Part shown: piece by piece, positions 52,739 to 61,191 of the stretch
How the letters are laid out: each line of letters begins with the position of its first letter
Numbering within the stretch: position 1 is the first letter of the stretch
Assembly (NCBI GenBank): GCA_029260735.1
Contig: JAJDCR010000024.1
Location: 62,001-126,000 of the forward strand
DNA: 64,000 bases
Reading direction: 5' to 3'
Source of the DNA: Planctomycetota bacterium
GTDB lineage: Bacteria; Planctomycetota; Uabimicrobiia; Uabimicrobiales; Uabimicrobiaceae
Position numbers and translations under genes: made by a program
The notes under the pieces: model-generated
Databases searched by the model: none
What the model saw: only the letters and a program-made list of their open reading frames with translations
Told to the model about the DNA's origin: nothing

Positions 52739-53545
52739 ATGAAAACAAAATCGATCTATCTTTTTATCCTTAGTTTTCTTCTTTTAACCCTTATTCTAGC
52801 ATCTTTTATCATTCCATCTTTTGTTCCCAAAGAAAAAGAAGACCATTGGAATCATCCACCCGCTTTAGAATCATTTCTATGGTTCGGAGTTTTTGAGGGA
52901 GAAAATCTTCTACCTGTTATTTTAGAATCTGCTCAAAGATCTTTTATATTGAGTTTTCTAGCTCTCTTTTTGAGTTTGGCAGTAGGTTTGATTCTCATTT
53001 TCTTTGATTTTTATGAAAAAACCCGCCCCAAGATACAGGCTTTTTTTAGCGGAGCCATTTATTTTCCTCGGCTTTTTTTTCTGATTTTTCTTTCCGCCCT
53101 CTGTGGCTTAGAAAAACCCTCTCAGCTTGCCTATAGCACCTCTTTTTATTTAATTGTTCTCATGGGAGTAACAGGGGGAATTTTCTTAGCAGCACAAACT
53201 TCTGTTCAAGTGACTCAGTTACGAGAGCAACTTTTTGTCTATTTTGCTTCGACTCTGCGGCAAAGTTCTTTGCGAATATTTTTCCAGCATATCCTTTTGA
53301 ATTGCACAACTTTACCTTTGAGCATAACGAAGCAACTGAGAGACAATATACTTTTCCTCTCTGTTCTAACTTTTGTCGGCGTGGTCCACCTACAGCCAGA
53401 AGATTTAGGAGGGCTGATTTATAAACTATACTCTTCTCCCGAAGCATTCTATGAAGGATGGTGGATTCTATTTTTTCCCTGCGCTTTTTTAATCTTTTTA
53501 ATTTTACTTTTTGATCTTCTCAGCCACCATTTTTTGAAAAAATAA
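52739..53545 (+). CDS. Orphan ABC transporter permease (DppC/OppC-like)
   Basis: The 268-residue protein has an N-terminal membrane segment, a periplasmic loop (VPKEKEDHWNHPPALESFLWFG), then about five segments. The section ESAQRSFILSFLALFLSLAVGLILIF and the later ITKQLRDNILFLSVLTFVGV and DLGGLIYKLY match the C-type permease of peptide ABC transporters, including a degenerate EAA-type loop. There is no partner permease or ATPase beside it. The frame is open upstream to 52523, but that stretch crosses dispersed palindromes; I prefer the ATG at 52739, though it has no clear ribosome site. A family 5 binding protein gene lies at 7.5 kb. Confidence 0.65.
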   Translation: MKTKSIYLFILSFLLLTLILASFIIPSFVPKEKEDHWNHPPALESFLWFGVFEGENLLPVILESAQRSFILSFLALFLSLAVGLILIFFDFYEKTRPKIQAFFSGAIYFPRLFFLIFLSALCGLEKPSQLAYSTSFYLIVLMGVTGGIFLAAQTSVQVTQLREQLFVYFASTLRQSSLRIFFQHILLNCTTLPLSITKQLRDNILFLSVLTFVGVVHLQPEDLGGLIYKLYSSPEAFYEGWWILFFPCAFLIFLILLFDLLSHHFLKK

Positions 53546-53646
53546 ATTTTCCATTTCGCTTTTTAGCAAGCATATTGGTATTATGATGCAGAAATCATAT
53601 GATACATGCTAGGAAAATATTTTCCTCTGTCGATTAGGAGACAACC

Positions 53647-55137
53647 ATGCAAAAAATTGCAGTTATCGTTCTTTTGTGCTTATTTTTAGGCAGTTCTCTC
53701 TTCGCACAAGAACAGAATTATAAAATAGACTGCACAACTATCAGAAGTTGTTTACTTCGTGCCATCAAAAGCAACTTAGATTTAAAAGTGGAAGGGTACA
53801 ACCCCAAACTCGCCGCCTACGATATTATCGTTGCAGAAAGTGTCTTTGACCCCAACTTGAGCGCTCGATATACTTACGTGGATGATAAGCCCGTTCAGTT
53901 CAGCGACCTCAACCCTACAACAGCAGAACTTTCCTCTAGTTTTACTTTTGGTCTATCTAAAGCAAATGCTTTAGGAGGAAACGTTCAGTTAAACTACAAT
54001 GTTAGTTATTTAAACTCTGACAACAACTTTATTCAGTTTGATCGAGTTTGGCAAAACCAAATTGAAGTCCGGGCAAGTCAACCTTTACTACGAAACATGG
54101 GTGTGGATGTCAACACATCAGCAATTCGAATCGCCAAAAATGACCACGATACATCTCTCTATGCTTTCCAGGGAAAAGCTTTACAAGTACTAACCTCTGT
54201 ACAAACAGCCTACTTAGATTTAGTCAACGCCAGAGAAAACTATGAACTGCAACGAGAGTCGCTTCGATTGTCACAAAATCTATACAAAATTACAGAAGCA
54301 AGAATCAAAGCAGGAACCCTTGCCGCAGCTGATATACTAGATGCAGAGCGAGATATTGCTTTCAAGCAAGATAGTCTAATTCTAGCAGATCGTCAAGTGG
54401 CTGCCACTGAGGACATCCTAAAGCAATTAATCAATCCCCTTGACGTAAATTATTACAAAACGATTCGCTTAGTCCCCACTGATCGTCCTGTTTTCAACCC
54501 CATTGGAATAGACTTTGACAAGAGTTTAAAGCATGCTTTAGAAAACCGAGTGGACATTAAACAACTCAAAAAGCAATTAGAAAATGCAAACATTGACATC
54601 GGCTTCCAAAAAAATCAATTGCTTCCTGAGTTTAATATTGAAGCGGGCATACAATTTGGAGGAGTGGGAGAGGTTAATCCTGACGCAGCAAAGCAGGTAA
54701 CAAACTTAGATTTTCCTCGCTGGGACGTTCTTGTCAGTTTAAACATTCCTCTGGGAAATCGATCTGCTGAAGCCAAATATAAAAGGTCTTTGACTCAAAA
54801 GAAACAGCTTAAAGCGGAAATGGAAAGATTAAAAAGTCTTGTTATTTTAGAAATTCGCAATACTGTTTTAGACTTAGATACAGCTTCCAAGCGGGTAAGA
54901 ACTGCCCGCATTGCCCGAGACTTAGCGGAAAAACAACTCATCAACGAAGAGAACAAATACCGCGCTGGAATCATTGCTTTATTCCAAGTCCAAGATACCG
55001 AACAAAAACTAACCGAAGCCAAGATCAATGAGATCAATACCATTATTGCCTATCAAAAATCGATTGTTCAATTGGAGAAAGCAGAAGGTGCTTTAGGTCG
55101 CAGTTTAAAACGATATAATATTCGCCTCGGCCCTTAG
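53647..55137 (+). CDS. TolC-family outer membrane efflux protein
   Basis: The 496-residue protein has a signal peptide ending SSLFAQEQ. TolC-like features follow: the conserved ALKSNLDLK-like AIKSNLDLKVEGYNP near residue 38, two beta-strand stretches, and two long helical repeats, each containing an outer membrane factor pattern such as TAYLDLVNARENYELQRESLRLSQ and KYRAGIIALFQVQDTEQKL. These form trimeric channels in the outer membrane for export systems. No membrane-fusion protein or inner pump is next to it. AGGAG is 6 bp before the ATG. A clear terminator follows. Confidence 0.88.
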   Translation: MQKIAVIVLLCLFLGSSLFAQEQNYKIDCTTIRSCLLRAIKSNLDLKVEGYNPKLAAYDIIVAESVFDPNLSARYTYVDDKPVQFSDLNPTTAELSSSFTFGLSKANALGGNVQLNYNVSYLNSDNNFIQFDRVWQNQIEVRASQPLLRNMGVDVNTSAIRIAKNDHDTSLYAFQGKALQVLTSVQTAYLDLVNARENYELQRESLRLSQNLYKITEARIKAGTLAAADILDAERDIAFKQDSLILADRQVAATEDILKQLINPLDVNYYKTIRLVPTDRPVFNPIGIDFDKSLKHALENRVDIKQLKKQLENANIDIGFQKNQLLPEFNIEAGIQFGGVGEVNPDAAKQVTNLDFPRWDVLVSLNIPLGNRSAEAKYKRSLTQKKQLKAEMERLKSLVILEIRNTVLDLDTASKRVRTARIARDLAEKQLINEENKYRAGIIALFQVQDTEQKLTEAKINEINTIIAYQKSIVQLEKAEGALGRSLKRYNIRLGP

Positions 55138-55177
55138 GATTTGCCAGATATTTTCCGTGAATAGATGAAACAAAAAG

Positions 55178-55218
55178 TCCCCAGAGATTTGTTGTCTCTT
55201 ATGACAAATCTCTGGGGA
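55178..55218 (+). terminator. Terminator of the TolC-family gene
   Basis: TCCCCAGAGATTTGT (55178-55192) pairs perfectly with ACAAATCTCTGGGGA (55204-55218) over 15 bp with an 11-nt loop, and TTTTCTG follows. It lies 40 bp beyond the stop codon. Confidence 0.88.
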
Positions 55219-55370
55219 TTTTCTGTTTGCAATAATCGCTAGATTTGAAACTCTTAAGGACTTTTTTAGAAAATCAAAAAAGATTTGGTTTGCTTCCTGG
55301 GAAAAAATCGGCCAAAAAATAGATACACAGTTTTATTTCAAACACTTAACAACAAACAGCAGGAGTTTTT

Positions 55371-56393
55371 ATGTTCCATAAACTTTTTTGCATCTTACTC
55401 GTACTCACTGTCGCGTCTGTGTCACTTATTTCTCAAGAGAAACAAAAACCCTATGATCAGCAGCAATTGTCATCTCTAAAAACAGATATAAAAAACTGGA
55501 ATGAGTGGCGCGAAGCTAATTCCAGAATTGAAATCAATTTACAAGGTGCAGATCTATCCAAGCTTGACTTAGGAAAAGCAAACCTATCTAATGCTAACCT
55601 TGAAAAGGTAAACTTAAGTGGTTCTCAACTTCGGGAAGCTAACCTTGAGGGAGCCAATTTAAAGAACGCTAATTTGCAAGATTCAGATATGGCAGGAGCA
55701 AACTTGTCCCATGCAAATCTAACAAAAGCCCAAATGCAAAACAGTTTTCTCAACAGTGCTCAGTTTTACTTTGCCAATCTACAAGATGCCAACTTAACCA
55801 AGACAACTATGGTTCATACCCAATTCATACGAGCTAACTTAGAAAATGTTAACTTCACTGGGGCAAACTTGTACATGGCCCGAGCTATGGGGGCCAATAT
55901 GAACAATGTCAACTTTACCGAAGCAAATACCTTCTATTTTGAGTATTTTGGAGCAAGCGTCGAGGGAGTTAAGGAGTTATATGGACAAGAGTCTGATCTT
56001 GCCAATGAAAAACAAGTGGCCCTTTTGCAAAAAGGCGCATCTGCTTGGAATAAATGGCGCCAAGAAAACCCTAAATCATACATCAATTTGCATGGGACAG
56101 ATTTTAGCAAAATCAATTTGACCCAAGTAAACTTATCTGGTGCCGATTTAGAAGGAGTAAACTTTAGCGAAACCAATTTAAGCGAAGCCAATTTAGAAAA
56201 AGCGAACCTGACAGGAGCTTCTCTCGGCAAAGCAAAACTGAACAAAGCCAACTTAAAAAATGCGACCCTCGAAGGAGCAGATTTACAATACGCTATCTTA
56301 GATGGTGCTAACGTAGAAAATTGCTTTCTCTGGAAAGCGAACATGAAATGGGCAAGCGTCAGTGGCGTTGATTTAAGCAAAGCGAAAAAATAG
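55371..56393 (+). CDS. Exported pentapeptide-repeat protein, duplicated
   Basis: The 340-residue protein has a signal peptide ending near VSLISQEK. Two similar halves follow, each starting with W-N-x-W-R and then an I-N-L-x-G-x-D-x-S-K motif (NWNEWREANSRIEINLQGAD and AWNKWRQENPKSYINLHGTD). Each continues with pentapeptide repeats of the form A-(D/N)-L-x-x (ADLSKLDLGKANLSNANLEK in the first). These fold as right-handed quadrilateral beta-helices. Most known ones are cytoplasmic, but the signal peptide places this one outside. Function is not known. AGGAG is 6 bp upstream of the ATG. Confidence 0.85.
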   Translation: MFHKLFCILLVLTVASVSLISQEKQKPYDQQQLSSLKTDIKNWNEWREANSRIEINLQGADLSKLDLGKANLSNANLEKVNLSGSQLREANLEGANLKNANLQDSDMAGANLSHANLTKAQMQNSFLNSAQFYFANLQDANLTKTTMVHTQFIRANLENVNFTGANLYMARAMGANMNNVNFTEANTFYFEYFGASVEGVKELYGQESDLANEKQVALLQKGASAWNKWRQENPKSYINLHGTDFSKINLTQVNLSGADLEGVNFSETNLSEANLEKANLTGASLGKAKLNKANLKNATLEGADLQYAILDGANVENCFLWKANMKWASVSGVDLSKAKK

Positions 56394-57018
56394 GCTATTC
56401 GCTTGGGGCTAAAGCCCCATATGTGTTAGCCTGAGTCGTAAGTTGTTGAATATATCTCCGAAGCCTCACCCTTTCGGAAACCATGTCCAGGTGGAATGCA
56501 CGAAAAATGCACGACGAGGTTGCGGAGAAACATAACAAATTCTTTGTCCTGAAAGGACAACACAACACAACCCAGCCTAGGATGAAGTCCTAGGAAAATC
56601 CAAGCCCGGGACAAAACAGCCCTGAAGGGGCGCAACTCTTCCTGGCATCGGCCCACCGAAAATACTCCATAGCTTCTTTGTCATTTTTCGAAATTCTCTT
56701 TGATGGATTGATGGAACTCGGTTTTGCGCTGAATAAGACGAGTACGTAAGTTCTTCCCTAGGCTTGGTTTCCCTAGGACTTCATCCTAGGCTGGGTTGTG
56801 TCGTTCTTTCAGAACTCAACGTTGGTTCTTTATTTTCTCTAGGCGCTGTGCGCGGAGAATTGGTTTCTCTGGGCGTTATGTGCATTGTGCGCGGGAAGGA
56901 TTGTTTTCTCTGGTGTTGTATTCTCAGGCATATGTGTCTGGAGTGGGCACATAAGAATAAGAAATCGTTTTTCGTATGAGGTTTTGCCATCCTAAGCATC
57001 AAAATCCCCCAAAAACTG
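56394..57018. repeat. Repeat-rich intergenic region with palindromes
   Basis: No gene is evident in these 625 bp. A 30-bp string beginning ACACAACCCAGCCTAGGATG occurs at 56565-56594 and again, inverted and identical, at 56772-56801. Each copy is preceded by a small palindrome (TTGTCCTGAAAGGACAA in the first) and contains CCTAGGATGAAGTCCTAGG. Other short hairpins are GGGGCTAAAGCCCC (about 56405) and GCCCTGAAGGGGC (about 56620). At 56830-56930 a TTTCTCTRGGCG-type unit is repeated two to three times. Base composition differs from the neighbours. Confidence 0.7.
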
Positions 57019-57717
57019 ATGGAGAGCTCTTTTGAAAAAAGAGAGGTTCTTTTTCTTCCTTTATATAAAACCGTGCTATATCCCCCTCCAGGAATTACTC
57101 ATAAAGTAGTAGAGTTTACCTGGAAAATGCAACGAATTTTTTTTGAAATAGAGAGCTTGTCAATAGTTGATAGCACGACAAAAGTGACGGACAGTCTACG
57201 GGGCAAGTTGATCAAAGGGAAACATACTAAGTTGGTTATCGGAGAAAAAATACGTCCTTTTAATGGCAAAGAAAATTACGTCCCCTTTCACAATGTGCAC
57301 GTTTATGATCCCAAAGATAACTTTCTTGCCGCCACATCATGGAAACGAGGAAGAAGGTTTATCGAAAACGGAAAAGCCATTATCCGCACGCACACACCAT
57401 TTTCCATCCAACTCTCTTATGAAATAAACCTGTCGTCATCGCATAACCCTCTGCGATACTCTGGTGGTACCTTATCGCTCAACTTCTGTGAAATTTGTCA
57501 GAGCAAAAATAATCTGACCCGCCATCACATCTGGCCAAACTGGCATCCTCGCTCCACTCCAGAAGGTTCCAAGGATTGCACCTTCAATACCGCCGTGCTC
57601 TGCCAAACATGTCACTCCGACGTAGAAAAATTCTATAGAGAGGCCTTGGCTATCGAGGAGAACATCAACTTTGAAGAGCTTTATCAGGAATTTTGTGGTC
57701 GCTATTGTAGGGAATGA
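57019..57717 (+). CDS. HNH endonuclease-like protein
   Basis: The 232-residue protein has an HNH/zinc region near residues 155-205: FCEICQSKNNLTRHHIWP, then a Cys pair in LCQTCHSDVEKF. The pattern is C-x-x-C ... H-H ... C-x-x-C-H, as in HNH nucleases. The preceding 150 residues are beta-rich with many basic residues and contain VPFHNVHVYDPKDNF; I cannot assign them. The gene lies in the middle of a repeat-rich island, with no clear ribosome site. It may be mobile, although no transposase or phage gene is near. Confidence 0.7.
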   Translation: MESSFEKREVLFLPLYKTVLYPPPGITHKVVEFTWKMQRIFFEIESLSIVDSTTKVTDSLRGKLIKGKHTKLVIGEKIRPFNGKENYVPFHNVHVYDPKDNFLAATSWKRGRRFIENGKAIIRTHTPFSIQLSYEINLSSSHNPLRYSGGTLSLNFCEICQSKNNLTRHHIWPNWHPRSTPEGSKDCTFNTAVLCQTCHSDVEKFYREALAIEENINFEELYQEFCGRYCRE

Positions 57718-57772
57718 AAGGCTGAAACGAGGCTTATTTAAAACCGTTCTAAGTAAATATGTTCTGGAGGGC

Positions 57773-58144
57773 GAGGCTTATCTGAAACTGTTAAAGAGAA
57801 AGATGATCAAAAACCCTTCTAAGCACCATGTTCTCTGGAGGGCGAGGCTCCTACCGAGCAGGGGGTGTGCAAGGCTTCCTGATATTTTTATCTTGGCACA
57901 ACCCCGGCGCGGCAGGAGCCTTGCCCTCCACCCTTGCCTTGTATTAAGGGTCGTTTCTGATATGGTATTTAAGAATACCCATTTAGATCAGAGGTCTCAA
58001 TATGAAACCTCTGAACAAATAAATGTGCTTTAATACCATCAGGAGCCAAGCACAACCCCGGTGCGGCAGGAGCCTTACCCTCCAGAACATATTACTTAGA
58101 ACGGTTTTCGATCATCTTTTTTTAAACGGTTTCAGATAAGCCTC
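57773..58144. repeat. Long dispersed repeat in inverted copies
   Basis: The stretch starting GAGGCTTATCTGAAAC at about 57774 and running to about 57874 occurs again inverted at about 58048-58144, ending GTTTCAGATAAGCCTC. A third, partial copy lies at about 57731-57775. Within these, GGAGGGCGAGGCTCCTACC (57838-57856) also pairs with an inverted copy at about 57911-57929, forming a tighter hairpin with a GTGTGC/GCACA core. The copies differ by several bases, so they are not recent. Apart from these repeats, the 57718-58184 gap shows no gene; a frame at 57671-58033 runs through them and is not credible. Confidence 0.75.
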
Positions 58145-58184
58145 ACTCTCCTTACAGCACTTAGGGTTGTTTTCCACCCAAAAC

Positions 58185-59882
58185 CTAAGAGCGAGCAAAT
58201 TCCTCCAAAACATCGACCATCATCTGCACTCTATTGCCATAGCTTCCTGGTAAATCCCATTTTTCTACGTACTCTAAGAGCTTTAGAATATCTTCCAAGG
58301 GAAGGCTTTTGAATTTACGGCTCCAGTAAGGGCTTTTGAGCATTTTCTCTAAAGAGAGCAAGGAAGCTTGGTAGCCTCTCTGGTCTTGTCGTGCCAGTCG
58401 ATCTAGGTGAGTTATAAGATGAGTGATACTGATCTCTTCTAGACGTCCTATTCGTCCTTTTAGCCACATAAGAGATCGCTCTGTGTAGAGGTAACCTGAG
58501 TAGATTCTGAGTTTTTGGACGGTGAACTCTGTCCAGATATGGCATTCTTGGAAAACGTTTCCCGGAGAGATTTCGACATGATGGTCTTCTAGTTTGACAG
58601 AATCTGTGTAAAAGGTGTAGGGGTAGTTAATCCCGTCGATGACGCTTTGGCTTCCTCGCAGGATAAAAGAGTATTCCTTGAGTTTACGCATGGGGATATT
58701 GATATCATAAGGTTCTTTTCCTGGGTCTAACCAGAATCTTTGTTTTACGGTGCGGTACTCTCGAAAACGAAACTCTAGATTATACTCTTTGCCTGTTTCC
58801 CACTTTTCATCAAAAGAAACTTTTTTTCCTTCGAGCAAAACTTCCAAGGGTTCAATTAACTTGTCGCCTTCTTTTGTTAGCTTGAGAAGAACAGTGCGCA
58901 TCTTTTCGCCTTCTTCTTCCTCATCACTCCAACCTTGTTTTTTTACCAATGCTTGAAAGCGAGGGTCGTAGTGAAGAAAACGGAGATCGGAGTTTTCGAC
59001 AACCGCTTCTTTTTGTTTAAAACCTTTATCTAAAGCCATTTCTAAGTTATAGATAGCTTTAGAGATATCTGCTTTCTGCGCTTGGGGAGATTGACTGGAG
59101 TGAATAGAGGAGCGTAAGCTATAAACACACGCCGCAGCATAGTAGGCTTCTCCGTAGTTCGAATCAAACTTTATCGTATGAAAAAAATCATCAATCGCTC
59201 CATTGAGATCTCCCATAATTTTACGAAGTTGAGCTCGTCTATAATAAGAGATCGCATCTGCGGGTTGTTCAGAGAAGTCAATCAGTTTCCAAAGGCGATT
59301 TTTTCGCCGTTGATTTTCTGCAATGAAAACATTCCCTTTACCACCAAAGCGAATAGAGGTAACCTCATCATTATTGGTCGAAAGAGTGGCTAGTAAATGA
59401 TTTTTTTCGATGAGCCAAAGTTTCATCGTTCCATCCAAACTTGCACTCGCTAAAATTTGCCCAGAAGGATGAAAGACCAAATGTGTAATGGTATCGCTAT
59501 GAGCAGGAATATTAGTGGTAAGTTGCCAATCTCGACAAGACCATGCTTTTATCGTTCCGTCCTTGCTAGCACTAGCGAGAATTTTCTTATCGGGGCTAAA
59601 GAGAACCTGGGTAACATTTTTTGTATGACCTGAGAGCACTTGAATGCTTTCACCGGAACTAGACTCGATCACTTGAATATCAGAAGTAAAGCCGCTATAG
59701 GCAACCCACTGCCCATCACGGCTTTGATCAACGGGCCCTAAGTCACTAGCTTCCTTTGTTAACTGCCACTCACTCGGGGTTAATTTTTGAGCTTCAATTC
59801 CTAAACTAAAACAGAAAAAAGACAGAATCAATGCTCCTGTTTTCATCTTTAAGCTATTCATCGATGGTAACTTCCTTTTCAT
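58185..59882 (-). CDS. Exported WD40 and TPR protein
   Basis: The 565-residue protein has a hydrophobic N-terminal segment (about 13-31) ending GIEAQKL, so it is exported or anchored. WD40-type repeats are seen at about 55-190 (VLSGHTKNVTQVLFSPDKKI, SASKDGTIKAWS, SASLDGTMKLWL), only about four blades. TPR-like sequence follows (ISYYRRAQLRKIMGDLNGAI and EAYYAAACVYSL). The C-terminal 270 residues include a Lys/Tyr-rich beta part and a helical end. The ATG overlaps the lysA stop codon by 4 bp, so translation is coupled. A second ATG (M8, at 59861) has AAGGA upstream and could be the real start. Confidence 0.8.
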   Translation of the reverse strand: MKRKLPSMNSLKMKTGALILSFFCFSLGIEAQKLTPSEWQLTKEASDLGPVDQSRDGQWVAYSGFTSDIQVIESSSGESIQVLSGHTKNVTQVLFSPDKKILASASKDGTIKAWSCRDWQLTTNIPAHSDTITHLVFHPSGQILASASLDGTMKLWLIEKNHLLATLSTNNDEVTSIRFGGKGNVFIAENQRRKNRLWKLIDFSEQPADAISYYRRAQLRKIMGDLNGAIDDFFHTIKFDSNYGEAYYAAACVYSLRSSIHSSQSPQAQKADISKAIYNLEMALDKGFKQKEAVVENSDLRFLHYDPRFQALVKKQGWSDEEEEGEKMRTVLLKLTKEGDKLIEPLEVLLEGKKVSFDEKWETGKEYNLEFRFREYRTVKQRFWLDPGKEPYDINIPMRKLKEYSFILRGSQSVIDGINYPYTFYTDSVKLEDHHVEISPGNVFQECHIWTEFTVQKLRIYSGYLYTERSLMWLKGRIGRLEEISITHLITHLDRLARQDQRGYQASLLSLEKMLKSPYWSRKFKSLPLEDILKLLEYVEKWDLPGSYGNRVQMMVDVLEEFARS

Positions 59883-61126
59883 TGAGAACTCTCAAAATCT
59901 ACGATGACTTGATTGCGAAAGAGATCTTCTAGATTCTCTCGTTTTCGGATTAAATAATCTTGTTGTTTATGCAGCAAAACTTCTGCCGGCTTTATTCTAC
60001 TATTGTAATTCGAACTCATAGAAAAGCAATAGGCTCCCGCATTTAAAAAACATAAAACATCCCCTTCTTTAATGCTAGGAATTCTACGGTCTATCGCAAA
60101 AGTATCTTCTTCACAGATATACCCCACTACATTATAAATACGAGGTTTACCTGTGGGATTGGTTATATTTAGAATTTCATGATGAGATTTGTAAAACATA
60201 GGGCGCAAAAGGTGGTTTTGCCCGCTGTTAACTCCTGCAAAAATAGTAGAGGGAGTTTGCTTTACCACATTTGTCGTAACCAGAAAATAACCTGCTTCGC
60301 TGACAAAAAACTTTCCTGGCTCAAACCAAAGCTCCAAATCTCGGCCATATTTTTGGCAAAAAGAGGAAAAGCTTTTCTTTACTTCTTGCCCCAGCTCAAC
60401 AATATTGGTTTCTGATTGTCCTGGATGGTAAGGAACTTTAAACCCACTTCCAAAATCCATAAACTGCAGCTCAGAGAAATGAGAAGCTGCTTCATAAACC
60501 ACTTCTGCTGCTTGAAGAAAAGAACGATAATCTACAATATCCGAGCCTGTATGCATATGTAGACCAATCACTTGGATTTGATAATTTTCAACGATCCTGA
60601 GTAAATGTCTGAGTTGGTAGATAGAAATACCAAACTTAGAGTCGATATGTCCCGTTTGAATCTGAGGATTTCCTCCTGCGACAACGTGAGGATTCAGACG
60701 CAAACAGCAAGGAACTTTACTTCCATAATGGTCGCCAAACTGCTCTAAAAGAGAAAGGTTATCAATATTAACAAGCACTCCTTTTTCGACAACTTGAGCG
60801 ACCTCACTAAACGACACACAATTGGGAGTCATAATAATATCTTGAGCAGGAATACCAGCTCGAAAAGCCGTTTCCACTTCTTCCCAAGAAACCGCATCAA
60901 TTCCGACCCCCCAACCATGCAAGAGTCGAAGAATATTAATATTGGTTAAAGCTTTGCAGGCATACTTAAAACGAACAGGTAGTCCAGAAAACGCTTCTTG
61001 CAGCCTCTTTAACTGAAGCTGCATTCGGTCTGTGTCATAAACATAAAGCGGAGTTCCATATTTTTCCGCTAAGTCCAGAAGCGGTATGCCTTGGATCTGG
61101 TACTGATTATCTGTTAAGCTTAGCAT
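59879..61126 (-). CDS. lysA: Diaminopimelate decarboxylase
   Basis: The enzyme makes lysine from meso-diaminopimelate, using PLP. The 415 residues are of family length. The PLP lysine is K58 in YACKALTN. The family also shows HTGSDI, FGSGFKVPYHPGQ, EPGKFF (the phosphate-binding and substrate part), and, near the end, CEEDTF and NAGAYCFSMSSNYNSR. The downstream gene starts within its stop codon. No other lysine pathway gene is near. No ribosome site is clear at the ATG. Confidence 0.95.
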   Translation of the reverse strand: MLSLTDNQYQIQGIPLLDLAEKYGTPLYVYDTDRMQLQLKRLQEAFSGLPVRFKYACKALTNINILRLLHGWGVGIDAVSWEEVETAFRAGIPAQDIIMTPNCVSFSEVAQVVEKGVLVNIDNLSLLEQFGDHYGSKVPCCLRLNPHVVAGGNPQIQTGHIDSKFGISIYQLRHLLRIVENYQIQVIGLHMHTGSDIVDYRSFLQAAEVVYEAASHFSELQFMDFGSGFKVPYHPGQSETNIVELGQEVKKSFSSFCQKYGRDLELWFEPGKFFVSEAGYFLVTTNVVKQTPSTIFAGVNSGQNHLLRPMFYKSHHEILNITNPTGKPRIYNVVGYICEEDTFAIDRRIPSIKEGDVLCFLNAGAYCFSMSSNYNSRIKPAEVLLHKQQDYLIRKRENLEDLFRNQVIVDFESSQ

Positions 61127-61191
61127 ATTAGTTGTACAATTCTAGACAAAGAGAAAGGAATTTTATTCATCATCATCACTAAAAAAAACTC

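Noticed and set aside
57671-58033. A 120-codon rightward frame after the HNH gene
   Set aside because: It overlaps the end of the HNH gene and then passes through the inverted repeats. No coding character is visible.
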